From positions 1 to 64,000 of the forward strand of contig PLYZ01000044.1 in NCBI GenBank assembly GCA_003151935.1: DNA of 64,000 nt, given 5' to 3'. Of the stretch, positions 9,830-18,220 are shown piece by piece (position 1 is the first letter of the stretch; each line of letters starts with the position of its first letter). Below the pieces are notes generated by a model that ran no database searches, was not told the origin of the DNA, and saw only the letters and a program-made list of their open reading frames with translations. The position numbers and the translations under genes are program-made. The stretch comes from Candidatus Dormiibacterota bacterium (lineage in GTDB: Bacteria; Chloroflexota; Dormibacteria; Dormibacterales; Dormibacteraceae).

Positions 9830-10614
9830 GCGGCGAAGGCCTTCCCGGTCAGGACCCGGACCAGGTGGAGGCGAAACTCGGCCGTCGCCTCGAGGTCGCC
9901 GCTGGGCTGAAGCCCACGAGCCGGATCGCGCGGATCGGCCAGGACCGGGGTAGGCGCAACACCGAACAACGCCAGCCGGTCCACGGCCCGCACGACGCCC
10001 GCCAGCGCGAAGTCGCCGTGGCGGCGCGACTCCTCGATCACCGCGAACGGTTGGGACGATGCGGGAAACCACGCTTCGACCAGCAGCTCGTCCGGCGCCA
10101 GGGCCGTCTCCATCACGCCCGAAAAGAGCCGATCAGCTTCGATCACGCGCTCACCTCGGATGGAGCGCGCGACCACGTGACCGCCCAGCGCGAGCAGGAC
10201 CGCCGGCAGCTCGGAGGCGGGATCCGCGTGGGCGAGATTGCCGCAAAGGGTGCCGCGGTTCCGGATCACGCGATGCGCGACCAGGCGCACCGCCGCGGTC
10301 AGGAGCGGGCACACGCGCGCGACGATTTCCGAGTCCTCGACCGCCGCCTGGCGTGCGAGCGCCTGCACTGCGACGCCGCCGTCTCGCTCGTAGATCCGAT
10401 CGATCGCGGCGATGCGGTTGATGTCGACGATGTACGCGGGCCGGGCGAGGCGGAAGTTCAGGAGAGGAACCAGCGACTGGCCGCCCGCGAGCACCTTCGC
10501 GTCCTCTAACGAGGCGAGGACGGCGCACGCCTCTTCGACCGTGGTCGGGGCGCGGTACTCGAACGGCGGCGGCTTCACTCGTCCGAGTAGTGTGTCTGGG
10601 AACCGGCTCGACAA
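9826..10614 (-). CDS. Xanthine dehydrogenase family, FAD-binding medium subunit
   Basis: FEYRAPTTVEEACAVL...LAGGQSLVPLLNFRLARP, RNRGTLCGNLAHADPASELPAVLLAL; true start may be GTG near 10578. Confidence 0.88.
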   Translation of the reverse strand: MSSRFPDTLLGRVKPPPFEYRAPTTVEEACAVLASLEDAKVLAGGQSLVPLLNFRLARPAYIVDINRIAAIDRIYERDGGVAVQALARQAAVEDSEIVARVCPLLTAAVRLVAHRVIRNRGTLCGNLAHADPASELPAVLLALGGHVVARSIRGERVIEADRLFSGVMETALAPDELLVEAWFPASSQPFAVIEESRRHGDFALAGVVRAVDRLALFGVAPTPVLADPRDPARGLQPSGDLEATAEFRLHLVRVLTGKAFAA

Positions 10615-10774
10615 GGCGCGGCATCGGCGGCCGGAGCCAAGGAGCCGACGAGCACGTGAGGGAGTGCATCGCGTAGATGCACGACCGAGCGCGCGCAGGA
10701 GGCGACGCCGGCTTTCGCGCCGAAGGCGCCCGGCCGCCTAGGCCGATGCATTGGCGAGCGCGTTTCCAGACGCA

Positions 10775-11554
10775 CTACTCCACCATCGCGACGGCGCGGC
10801 ATAGGGCGGCCTCGCCGCCCTGGAAGCGCCACGGAAAGCAGCCGAACTGGATCTTCTGGTCCAGCACCTCATCGATCTGCCCGCCCAGGTTCTCGATGTG
10901 AATGATGTCGTGCGGGAAGAGCAGCGTGTGCATGATCTGGTAATCGGGCCTGGGAAAGATCTCGTCCAGGCTGCGGCCCAGCTTCTTCTCCGCCTCCTCC
11001 GCCTCGTCGGCACGGATGCGGCGGATGACGGTGTTCATCGGATGGTCCGCGCTGCCGGCGTCGACCGCGATCCAGCGCACGCCGCGGTTCAGGACCCACT
11101 CGGCGAATGCGCGGGTCGGTCCCGGGTGGCGGATGAAGTAGGTGGTCTCGTCTGCCTTCAAGCGGTCCGTCCAGTTCTCGGGATAGAACTTGTGGTAGCC
11201 GGTGTGGATGACGAGGATGTCGCCTCGCTCGATCCGGTGACCTGTGTCTTTCTCCCAGCGCTCGAAGTGCTCAGGCCCGTACAGGTCGTAGTCGCCCACG
11301 CCCATCCGCTCCAGGTCGACGACGCATGCCGGACCGACCAGGAAGTTGAGGGTCAGGTCCCCGATGAACTTGCCGCGCGTCATGAAGTGGGCGGGCGCGT
11401 CCAGGTGCGTGCTGACGTGCAGCGTCATCGTGATCTCCTGGCCACCCGCCCTGTCGAAGGCGAGATGCTTGATCCAGCGGATGGCCGGGCCCGGGTAGCC
11501 CGCGAACGCCGGCGTGTGCAGCGAGAAGTCCTGCGTGAGATCGAGAAATCTCAT
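10775..11554 (-). CDS. Cyclase family protein (kynurenine formamidase-like metal-dependent hydrolase)
   Basis: STHLDAPAHF motif and ILVIHTGYHKFY; 259 aa. Confidence 0.8.
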   Translation of the reverse strand: MRFLDLTQDFSLHTPAFAGYPGPAIRWIKHLAFDRAGGQEITMTLHVSTHLDAPAHFMTRGKFIGDLTLNFLVGPACVVDLERMGVGDYDLYGPEHFERWEKDTGHRIERGDILVIHTGYHKFYPENWTDRLKADETTYFIRHPGPTRAFAEWVLNRGVRWIAVDAGSADHPMNTVIRRIRADEAEEAEKKLGRSLDEIFPRPDYQIMHTLLFPHDIIHIENLGGQIDEVLDQKIQFGCFPWRFQGGEAALCRAVAMVE

Positions 11555-11580
11555 GGCACCGCGAGCTTAATCTTCTCCGC

Positions 11581-12240
11581 GTGTCTGACGACGAGGTCCT
11601 GGGGCTGCTGGTTGCCACGCGCGACGAACCGGGCATGCTGTACCGGATCTCGGAGGCGATCTTCAAGCACGGCGCCAACATCACCTACATCGCCGGCGGA
11701 TCTTCAGCGGATTCGGCCGAGCTTCAGCTCGAGGTAACCGGCGCCGGAGACGAAGCGAGGTTGGTGGCGGACCTGGTGGCGCTGCACGGGATAACGAAGG
11801 TGACCCACGTGCCGACGTTTCAGCGCATCTACGGGAAACGCGTGATCGTGATCGGCGGCGGCGCGCAGGTCGGCATGGTCGCCCAGGGCGCGGTGTCCGA
11901 AGCGGACCGGCACAACATCCGTGGCGAGCGGATCTCAGTCGACACGATTCCGCTGGTCGGTGAGGAGCAATTGGCGCAGGCGGTGCGAGCGGTCGCCCGC
12001 CTCCACCGCGCGCGAGCGCTGGTGCTGGCGGGAGCCCTGATGGGCGGCGACATCACCAACGCCGTGCGCGAGATCAGGGGGGCCGGGATCATCGTCGTCT
12101 GCACCAGCATGGCCGGGTCGGTGCCCGATGCGGCCGACGTCGTGGTCAGCGACCCGGTGGAAGCCGGCGTGATGGCGGTGATGCTGATCGCGGACACCGC
12201 GAGCTTTTCGATCGAGCACGTCCGGGGCCGCCGGTTCTAG
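11581..12240 (+). CDS. ACT-domain protein with C-terminal DUF5612-like domain
   Basis: N-terminal ACT pattern (LLVATRDEPGMLYRISEAIFKHGANITYI) and C-terminal GGGAQVGMVAQGAVSEADRHNIRGERISVDTIPLVGEE. Confidence 0.65.
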   Translation: MSDDEVLGLLVATRDEPGMLYRISEAIFKHGANITYIAGGSSADSAELQLEVTGAGDEARLVADLVALHGITKVTHVPTFQRIYGKRVIVIGGGAQVGMVAQGAVSEADRHNIRGERISVDTIPLVGEEQLAQAVRAVARLHRARALVLAGALMGGDITNAVREIRGAGIIVVCTSMAGSVPDAADVVVSDPVEAGVMAVMLIADTASFSIEHVRGRRF

Positions 12241-12348
12241 CGGAGCGGCGCCTGAACGTTCGGGAAAGCGAACCGCGCCTCGAGGCTCGGGTCTTGGCGA
12301 CCGAAAGACCGCGAACCCCAGACTCCCATCAACCGTCATAGGGGCTGG

Positions 12349-12486
12349 TCATGAAATTGGGTTCCAGCTCGGGGTGAAGCTGGAGGTACCCGTGACGGTC
12401 GCGAGCAGGCTCCAATGCTCGGTGGCGAGGAACTGCAGCTTGGCGGCGACACCTTCCGGTTCAACCTGCGGAGTATTGCTCGACAT
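12349..12486 (-). CDS. Hypothetical 45-aa protein, possibly a truncated gene
   Basis: MSSNTPQVEPEGVAAKLQFLATEHWSLLATVTGTSSFTPSWNPIS read directly; GGGAG ribosome-binding-like sequence upstream; lies 19 nt after the 12506..12808 gene. Confidence 0.4.
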   Translation of the reverse strand: MSSNTPQVEPEGVAAKLQFLATEHWSLLATVTGTSSFTPSWNPIS

Positions 12487-12505
12487 GTTCGGCTCCCGGT
12501 TACTA

Positions 12506-12808
12506 CTACTTCAGCCGGTATTTCTGTGGGCTCGAGGACGTTCTCTCGATCAACTTTCTGGCTTCCAGATCAAGCTTGACGACCATCACATGCCAGCCAA
12601 CGTTCCCTGAGAATTTTCCCTTCAGGCTCTTCGTCAACTCGTTCAGCAGCTCTGTGTGCGTGAGCTCCCTCCGTCCCAGAGCCGAGAGGATGGCCGCCTT
12701 GAACGTGTCGTAGTCGTGCTTCAAGACAGGCTTGTTGGCCTTACCCAGCGGGTGTTTGGTCAGTACTTTTTCGTCGTTCATTCCTGGTTCTTCGGCGGGC
12801 TTCATCAA
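12506..12808 (-). CDS. Hypothetical protein (DUF6958-like)
   Basis: 100 aa; HPLGKANKPVLKHDYDTFKAAILSALG...GWHVMVVKLDLEARKLIER; family name from memory. Confidence 0.55.
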   Translation of the reverse strand: MMKPAEEPGMNDEKVLTKHPLGKANKPVLKHDYDTFKAAILSALGRRELTHTELLNELTKSLKGKFSGNVGWHVMVVKLDLEARKLIERTSSSPQKYRLK

Positions 12809-12841
12809 GACGACGAACGGAGCGGCCCTGAATCGACGCTC

Positions 12842-13561
12842 TCAGATCGCTCTGAAGGCTCGGCCGAGCGCTACCGGCTGAACAGGCGCCGAGTCTGTGT
12901 CATCCCAGCGATAGCTGAGCCGATCCACCACCCCAACCACGCCGTCGAGCTCCCTCGTCAAGCGGGTCAATATCTCGGCGTCGCTCTTCCGGTCGACCTC
13001 GCCCGAGAGCGTGGCGATGTTCCAGTTGACAGCGACTACAACGGCATGCTCCGGCAACGGCAGGACCGCGGGGATCAACCTGTCGGCGATCTCGCGACGG
13101 AGCTCGTCATCCGGGCGAAGGAAGACCTGCAGCAGGTCGCTCCGGCTCACGATGCCGGCGATCCGGCCGCGTTCGTCGACCACGACCAGGCGCCTCACAT
13201 TCCTCTCATGCATCAGCCGAGCAGCATCGCTCAAGCTCACATCGAGCGCAACCGTGATCGCGGGAACGGTCATCACTTCCGAGGCAACCGTACCTGCGGC
13301 CTTAGCCCTGTCTTGGCGGCGCTTCTGAGAATGGAGGAGGTCGCGTGAAGATTCCAGCTCGTGGCGCCTCTCCTTGAGCAGCAGGTCGCTCTCCGAGACG
13401 ATTCCCATCGGAACGCCGTGCTGATCGACGATGGGAATCGCGCTGACCCGATTCTCTTCGATCAGGCGCACCAAGAGCTTGAAAGGGGTCAATGGACTTG
13501 CGACATGCACGTGACTGGTCATCACGTCCGACACGGTTCGATGGCGCGGCAGGGTGTTCAT
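12842..13561 (-). CDS. CBS-domain pair plus BON domain protein
   Basis: Two CBS repeats (SDVMTSHVHVASPLT..., SEVMTVPAITVALDVSL...) followed by a BON-like region; start overlaps the upstream USP stop (ATGA). Confidence 0.85.
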   Translation of the reverse strand: MNTLPRHRTVSDVMTSHVHVASPLTPFKLLVRLIEENRVSAIPIVDQHGVPMGIVSESDLLLKERRHELESSRDLLHSQKRRQDRAKAAGTVASEVMTVPAITVALDVSLSDAARLMHERNVRRLVVVDERGRIAGIVSRSDLLQVFLRPDDELRREIADRLIPAVLPLPEHAVVVAVNWNIATLSGEVDRKSDAEILTRLTRELDGVVGVVDRLSYRWDDTDSAPVQPVALGRAFRAI

Positions 13562-14427
13562 GCCGGCACGCGCTCGGCAACAAGCACGGGTCGATCGGTC
13601 ATGTGAAGCAGGTCGTGTGAGACGGAGCCCAAGAAAAGGCTGCCGATGTCGCCCATGCGGCTCGAGCCGACAACGATGAGGTCGGCATTCCAGTCTGCGG
13701 CGATCTCCGCCACCGCCTTCGCGACCGGTCCTCCATGCGCCACCATCCCCTGGACCTTCACGCTGGCGGCCGTGAGCAGCTCGCCGGCCCGTGCCATCGT
13801 CTCGCGGATCTCATCCTCGGACTCCACGTAGGCAAAGCCCTGCACCCCGACGATGGCCTGGGCCACGTGCACGACCATCACCGACGCGCCCCGACCCGCG
13901 ACCGCCACGGCGGCCCGCGCGGCAGGCGCCAGGTCGTCACCGCCAGCTATGGCCAGCACAATTTTCGATACCTTGCCCGGCGATGAGGCCGACCGCCCGC
14001 GTGCGATCAGCACCGGGCAATCCACCGCGCACAGCAGCTCGTGGCTGACGCTGTGCTTGGTCATCGACTGCCAGTCGGTGAGGCCCCGCGACCCCAGGAC
14101 GACCAGGTCGGCCTGAAAGTCTCGTGCCGACAGGGCGATGGCGGCGGCGACGTGCTTGCTGTCCGCGCGGCAAATCTCGCGCTCCGCGATCACGCCGGCC
14201 TTGAACAGGCGCTCCACGGTGACGTCCACCAGCTTTTCCGCCTCACTGCGAACCTCGACATCCCAGACTCCATGGCGATGGTGCACCTCGAGATTCCAGA
14301 CGTGTGCCACCCTGACCTTTGCGGTCGGCGACTTGGCGATCGCGATCGTCGCATCGACGGCCGCCTGCGAAGGCCCGCTGCCATCGGTGGCAAGCAGGAT
14401 TCTCTCAAAGCGCTTCGTTGTCGCCAT
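13558..14427 (-). CDS. Tandem universal stress protein (two UspA domains)
   Basis: FERILLATDGSGPSQAAVDAT... and KIVLAIAGGDDLAPAAR...; GSRGLTDW and VGSSRMGDIGSLFLGSVSHDLLHMTDRPVLV. Confidence 0.87.
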   Translation of the reverse strand: MATTKRFERILLATDGSGPSQAAVDATIAIAKSPTAKVRVAHVWNLEVHHRHGVWDVEVRSEAEKLVDVTVERLFKAGVIAEREICRADSKHVAAAIALSARDFQADLVVLGSRGLTDWQSMTKHSVSHELLCAVDCPVLIARGRSASSPGKVSKIVLAIAGGDDLAPAARAAVAVAGRGASVMVVHVAQAIVGVQGFAYVESEDEIRETMARAGELLTAASVKVQGMVAHGGPVAKAVAEIAADWNADLIVVGSSRMGDIGSLFLGSVSHDLLHMTDRPVLVAERVPA

Positions 14428-14462
14428 GAACAACAGCTTTTCACCGTCCAGACCGCCGCTCT

Positions 14463-14479
14463 AGGGCCAAACGGCCCCT
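14463..14479. promoter_or_regulatory. Candidate DosR/NarL-type palindrome AGGGCCAAACGGCCCCT
   Basis: Matches GGGNCNNNNGNCCC; divergent intergenic region between the USP and devS-like genes. Confidence 0.5.
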
Positions 14480-14535
14480 CTTGAGATGGTCGGACGCCCG
14501 GACCCAGGGAGCCCGCCTGGAGTAGATTCGCGATC

Positions 14536-16227
14536 GTGACTCGTCCGGCAGATCGCAAGGATGTGCTGCTCGAGGCCGGTCTGACCCTCGCCTCAGAACT
14601 TTCGCTGCCGATCGTCCTGCAGCGGATCGTGGATCTCGCCGCTCAGGTCACAGACGCCCGATTCGGCGCATTGGGCGTGATCGGCGATGGAGGCGAGCTG
14701 GTCGAGTTCATCACCACCGGAGTGTCAGCCAAGCAACGCCGCGCCATCGGACCGCTTCCGCGGGGCCTAGGGGTTCTCGGGCTCCTCATCAAACAGCCCA
14801 GGGCAATCCGGATCACGGACATCGCAAGTCACCCCGACGCGGTCGGGTTCCCTGCGAATCACCCTCCAATGAAGTCTTTCCTGGGCGCGCCCGTGCAGGC
14901 CATGGGAAGAGTGTTCGGGAACATCTACCTCGCCGGGAAGCGCAGCGCGCCGAAGTTCAGTCAGGAAGACGAGGAATCGGTCGTCATCCTGGCCACCCAG
15001 GCAGGAGTGGCGATCGCCAACGCGACCCTCTATGCCGAAACCCATCGGCGAGAGCTTTGGCTCAATGCCCTCCAGGACATCACGAGCGCGATACTTGCGG
15101 GCTCCGATGTGGAGTCGCTGCTGGCTGGAATCGCTGAGCATGCGCGCGACCTTGCCGCCGCGGATTCGGCGAGCATCCTGACCACAAGCTCAACGCCGGG
15201 ACAGCTCGTGGTGGCTGCTGCTGCGGGCGCGCAAGCGGCCCAGGTCCGGGGACAGTCGTTTCCCGCTTCGAGCTCGATTTCCGGCGGGGTTATGGAATCC
15301 GGCCGGCCGCTTGTCACCGAGGACGCAACCACCGACCGCGGCGCCTATCAGCCGATGATCCGACTAGGGCGGGTGGGGCCGGCCATCTTCGTGGCGCTTC
15401 GGGTGCGGGGTAGAGCCACCGGCACCCTCATGGTCGCCAACCTGAAAGGCGGGCGCAAGTTCGACCGCGAGACCGTCCGGCTCGTTGAAACTTTCGCCGC
15501 CCAGGCGTCGGTGGCGATGGAGTATGCCCGCGCCCAGGCCGACGTCCAGCGGGTGGGCCTGATGGAGGAACGGGAACGTATCGCGAGAGAGCTCCACGAC
15601 GGGATCATCCAGTCGTTGTTTGCCGTCGGGATGAATCTCCAGAGCACAGCGTTGACGTCCGGCTCGCCCGAAACGGCGGCCCGCGTCGAGGCATCAGTGG
15701 GTGAGCTCGACAAGGTCATACGCGACCTCCGGAACTATATCTTCGGGCTGAGGCCCGGGATCCTTGCCGACCGGCAGCTCGACCAGGCGTTGCGCACCCT
15801 CGGGGAAGAGGTTCAGGCCAATTCGGGTTCGATGATCGTGGTCGAGGTGGACAGCGACCTGGCGGCCCGCCTTTCGGGCCGCTCGCACGAGATCGTCCAG
15901 CTGACCCGGGAGGCGCTTTCCAACGTGGCCAGGCACGCTGGGGCGAAGAATTCGGCGGTCAGGCTCGTCCGGGCCGGCCCCAGCGCCGTGCTGACCATCG
16001 AGGACGACGGCTCGGGCTTCGATCCGCGGCGGGAATTCGGCGGGAACGGGCTGCGAAACATGCGAGAGCGGGCGTCCGCGCTGGGTGGAACAATGCGCAT
16101 CACGAGCAAAAATGGGCGGGGCACCAGCCTCCGAATCACGTTCCCGGTGTCTGTAGACAGGGCCGCTCGGCCCGCTCGCAAGAGGTCCACGGACCGTGCA
16201 ACGACTCGTCGCGGGATGGGACGATAG
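14536..16227 (+). CDS. GAF-GAF-HisKA_3 sensor histidine kinase, DevS/DosS-like
   Basis: Two GAF domains, ERERIARELHDGIIQSLFAVGMNLQ H-box, HATPase motifs; GAF1 block VGFPANHPPMKSFLGAPV...FGNIYL resembles DosS. Confidence 0.88.
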   Translation: MTRPADRKDVLLEAGLTLASELSLPIVLQRIVDLAAQVTDARFGALGVIGDGGELVEFITTGVSAKQRRAIGPLPRGLGVLGLLIKQPRAIRITDIASHPDAVGFPANHPPMKSFLGAPVQAMGRVFGNIYLAGKRSAPKFSQEDEESVVILATQAGVAIANATLYAETHRRELWLNALQDITSAILAGSDVESLLAGIAEHARDLAAADSASILTTSSTPGQLVVAAAAGAQAAQVRGQSFPASSSISGGVMESGRPLVTEDATTDRGAYQPMIRLGRVGPAIFVALRVRGRATGTLMVANLKGGRKFDRETVRLVETFAAQASVAMEYARAQADVQRVGLMEERERIARELHDGIIQSLFAVGMNLQSTALTSGSPETAARVEASVGELDKVIRDLRNYIFGLRPGILADRQLDQALRTLGEEVQANSGSMIVVEVDSDLAARLSGRSHEIVQLTREALSNVARHAGAKNSAVRLVRAGPSAVLTIEDDGSGFDPRREFGGNGLRNMRERASALGGTMRITSKNGRGTSLRITFPVSVDRAARPARKRSTDRATTRRGMGR

Positions 16228-16232
16228 CCGCC

Positions 16233-16892
16233 ATGGCCTCGCATCGACTCCGCATCCTGCTCGTCGACGACCACGAGGTCGTACGCGACGGCGTGAAGGC
16301 CCTCATCAACGCCCACGACGACCTGACTGTGGTCGCCGAGGCCGGGTCGGTGCAGGAAGCCGTCGACCAGGCGGTGAGGACCAAACCGGACGTCGTCGTC
16401 ATGGACGTCCGCCTCGCGGATGGCAGCGGGATCGAGGCCACCCGCGAGATTCGCGCCAGGCTCGAGAAAACGCAGGTGTTGATGCTGACCTCGTTCGCTG
16501 ATGACGAGGCGCTGTTTGCCTCGATCATGGCGGGCGCGGCCGGGTACGTGCTCAAGCAGATCCGGGGCGGCGAGCTGATCCGGGCCATCCGCGAGGTCGG
16601 CGCCGGCAGGAGCCTCCTCGATCCGGAGGTGACCCGATCCGTTCTGGAGCGTCTTCGCAAGGGCAAGACGATGCGGGATGAGAAGCTCGCCCGATTGTCA
16701 GCCCAGGAAGAGCGAATCCTCGTGCTGGTGGCCAAGGGGAAGACCAACGGGCAGATCGGCAAGGAGCTGAAGCTGGCCGAGAAGACAGTGAAGAACTACG
16801 TGTCGACCATCCTGTCGAAGCTCGAGGTTGCTCGCCGGGCGGAGGCTGCCGCCTATCTCGCCAGGCACACCACGCTTCCGGGGTCGCAGTAA
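16233..16892 (+). CDS. NarL/FixJ-type response regulator, DevR/DosR-like
   Basis: LLVDDHEVVRDGV, PDVVVMDVRLADGSGIE, VGAGRSLLDPEV, LAEKTVKNYVSTILSKLEV. Confidence 0.9.
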   Translation: MASHRLRILLVDDHEVVRDGVKALINAHDDLTVVAEAGSVQEAVDQAVRTKPDVVVMDVRLADGSGIEATREIRARLEKTQVLMLTSFADDEALFASIMAGAAGYVLKQIRGGELIRAIREVGAGRSLLDPEVTRSVLERLRKGKTMRDEKLARLSAQEERILVLVAKGKTNGQIGKELKLAEKTVKNYVSTILSKLEVARRAEAAAYLARHTTLPGSQ

Positions 16893-16916
16893 GAAACCAG
16901 ACGCAAGAGCCCCGAA

Positions 16917-17414
16917 CTACCTGGGGGCTTGAGACGACGCCCTGACATCGACGGTCTTGCCGATCGTCTCGGCAAGGTCCCTCACGGTGGCCTGAGCGAC
17001 CTTGTGCATGAGCGCATCGTCAAGCTGCTTGCCGAGGCGGCCGAGCGGGGGCTCGTACATTCCGGAGACGGTCAGTCTCGTGGTCTGTGCGTCAGCGGGC
17101 GCCAGCTCGACCTTTCCGGTCATGACCGGAAATAACTGCTCGATGAATGTCGCCTTCCAGGTGATCGGTACCTCGGTCCAGTCGCCGGACGTTACCGGTT
17201 CGCCGACCTCGATCGTGACGTCCTTTCTGAGCGAGACCCCGCCGACCTGCGGGCCGACCCCAGCGTGGCCCGAGCCATCGAGGCGATCGAACCACTCGCC
17301 AGGACCCAAAGCCAGAACGGCCCTCGCCGCCTCGACCGGGTGGGCTATGTGAACCGAATGCTCAACAAACACCCGACGAGTGTGGTGCCAGGAACACTGG
17401 AATACAGGTGCCAT
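16917..17414 (-). CDS. SRPBCC (CoxG-like) domain protein
   Basis: Ligand-binding SRPBCC pattern; likely start GTG near 17370 (VFVEHSVHIAHPVEAA). Confidence 0.65.
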   Translation of the reverse strand: MAPVFQCSWHHTRRVFVEHSVHIAHPVEAARAVLALGPGEWFDRLDGSGHAGVGPQVGGVSLRKDVTIEVGEPVTSGDWTEVPITWKATFIEQLFPVMTGKVELAPADAQTTRLTVSGMYEPPLGRLGKQLDDALMHKVAQATVRDLAETIGKTVDVRASSQAPR

Positions 17415-17429
17415 CAGGCCCTATCCGCC

Positions 17430-17446
17430 AGGGTCCGACGGCCCGT
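17430..17446. promoter_or_regulatory. Candidate DosR/NarL-type palindrome AGGGTCCGACGGCCCGT
   Basis: Matches GGGNCNNNNGNCCC just upstream of the SRPBCC gene. Confidence 0.45.
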
Positions 17447-17458
17447 ACGGTTTGGCGC

Positions 17459-18220
17459 CTAAGCCGGGTGTTTCCCGCCGCCGCCAAGGCGGCGGAGAAG
17501 TGATCGCACCGGGTCGAAGTACACGTCGTCCATGCGCTCCTTGAGCGGGATGATCGCGTTGTCCGTGATGTGGATGTGCTCGGGACAGACCTCAGTGCAG
17601 CATTTCGTTACATTGCAGTAGCCGAGCCCGGCCTTTCCCTTCAGGAGCGCGCGCCGGTCGAGGACGTCCTTCGGGTGCATCTCGAGGCTTGCGATCCTGA
17701 CCATGAATCGCGGGCCCTGGAACGCACCCTTCAAATCGTGGGCTCGCAAGACATGACAGACGTCCTGGCACAGGAAGCACTCGATGCATTTGCGAAACTC
17801 CATCACGCGCTCGACGTCCTTCTGCTGCATCCGCCATGGCTCGCTGCTGGAGAGGTCCTTCTCGCTCGGCGTGAATGGCGGTATCTCCTTGTTGACCTCG
17901 TAGTTCCAGCTGACGTCCGTGACGAGGTCCTTGATGACCGGAAACGCCTTCATCGGCCCGACGCTGATCCGGCCCCCGTACTCGGCGATCGGCGTCTTGC
18001 ACATGAGGCGCGGGAAGCCATCGATCTCGGCCGAGCACGACCCGCACTTGGCTGCCTTGCAGTTCCAGCGCACGGCGAGGTCGGACGCCATGTTGGCCTG
18101 CACCCACAGCACGGCGTCGAGGACGACCATGCCCTCCCGAACCGGCACGCGGTAGGAGACGAGCTCGCCGCCTTTCGCGTCGCCTCGCCAGATGTTGAGG
18201 TCGAGGGTGGTCAGCTCCAT
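17459..18220 (-). CDS. sdhB: Succinate dehydrogenase/fumarate reductase iron-sulfur subunit
   Basis: CKAAKCGSCSAEIDG and CIECFLCQDVC, CNVTKCCTEVCPE ferredoxin motifs. Confidence 0.9.
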   Translation of the reverse strand: MELTTLDLNIWRGDAKGGELVSYRVPVREGMVVLDAVLWVQANMASDLAVRWNCKAAKCGSCSAEIDGFPRLMCKTPIAEYGGRISVGPMKAFPVIKDLVTDVSWNYEVNKEIPPFTPSEKDLSSSEPWRMQQKDVERVMEFRKCIECFLCQDVCHVLRAHDLKGAFQGPRFMVRIASLEMHPKDVLDRRALLKGKAGLGYCNVTKCCTEVCPEHIHITDNAIIPLKERMDDVYFDPVRSLLRRLGGGGKHPA

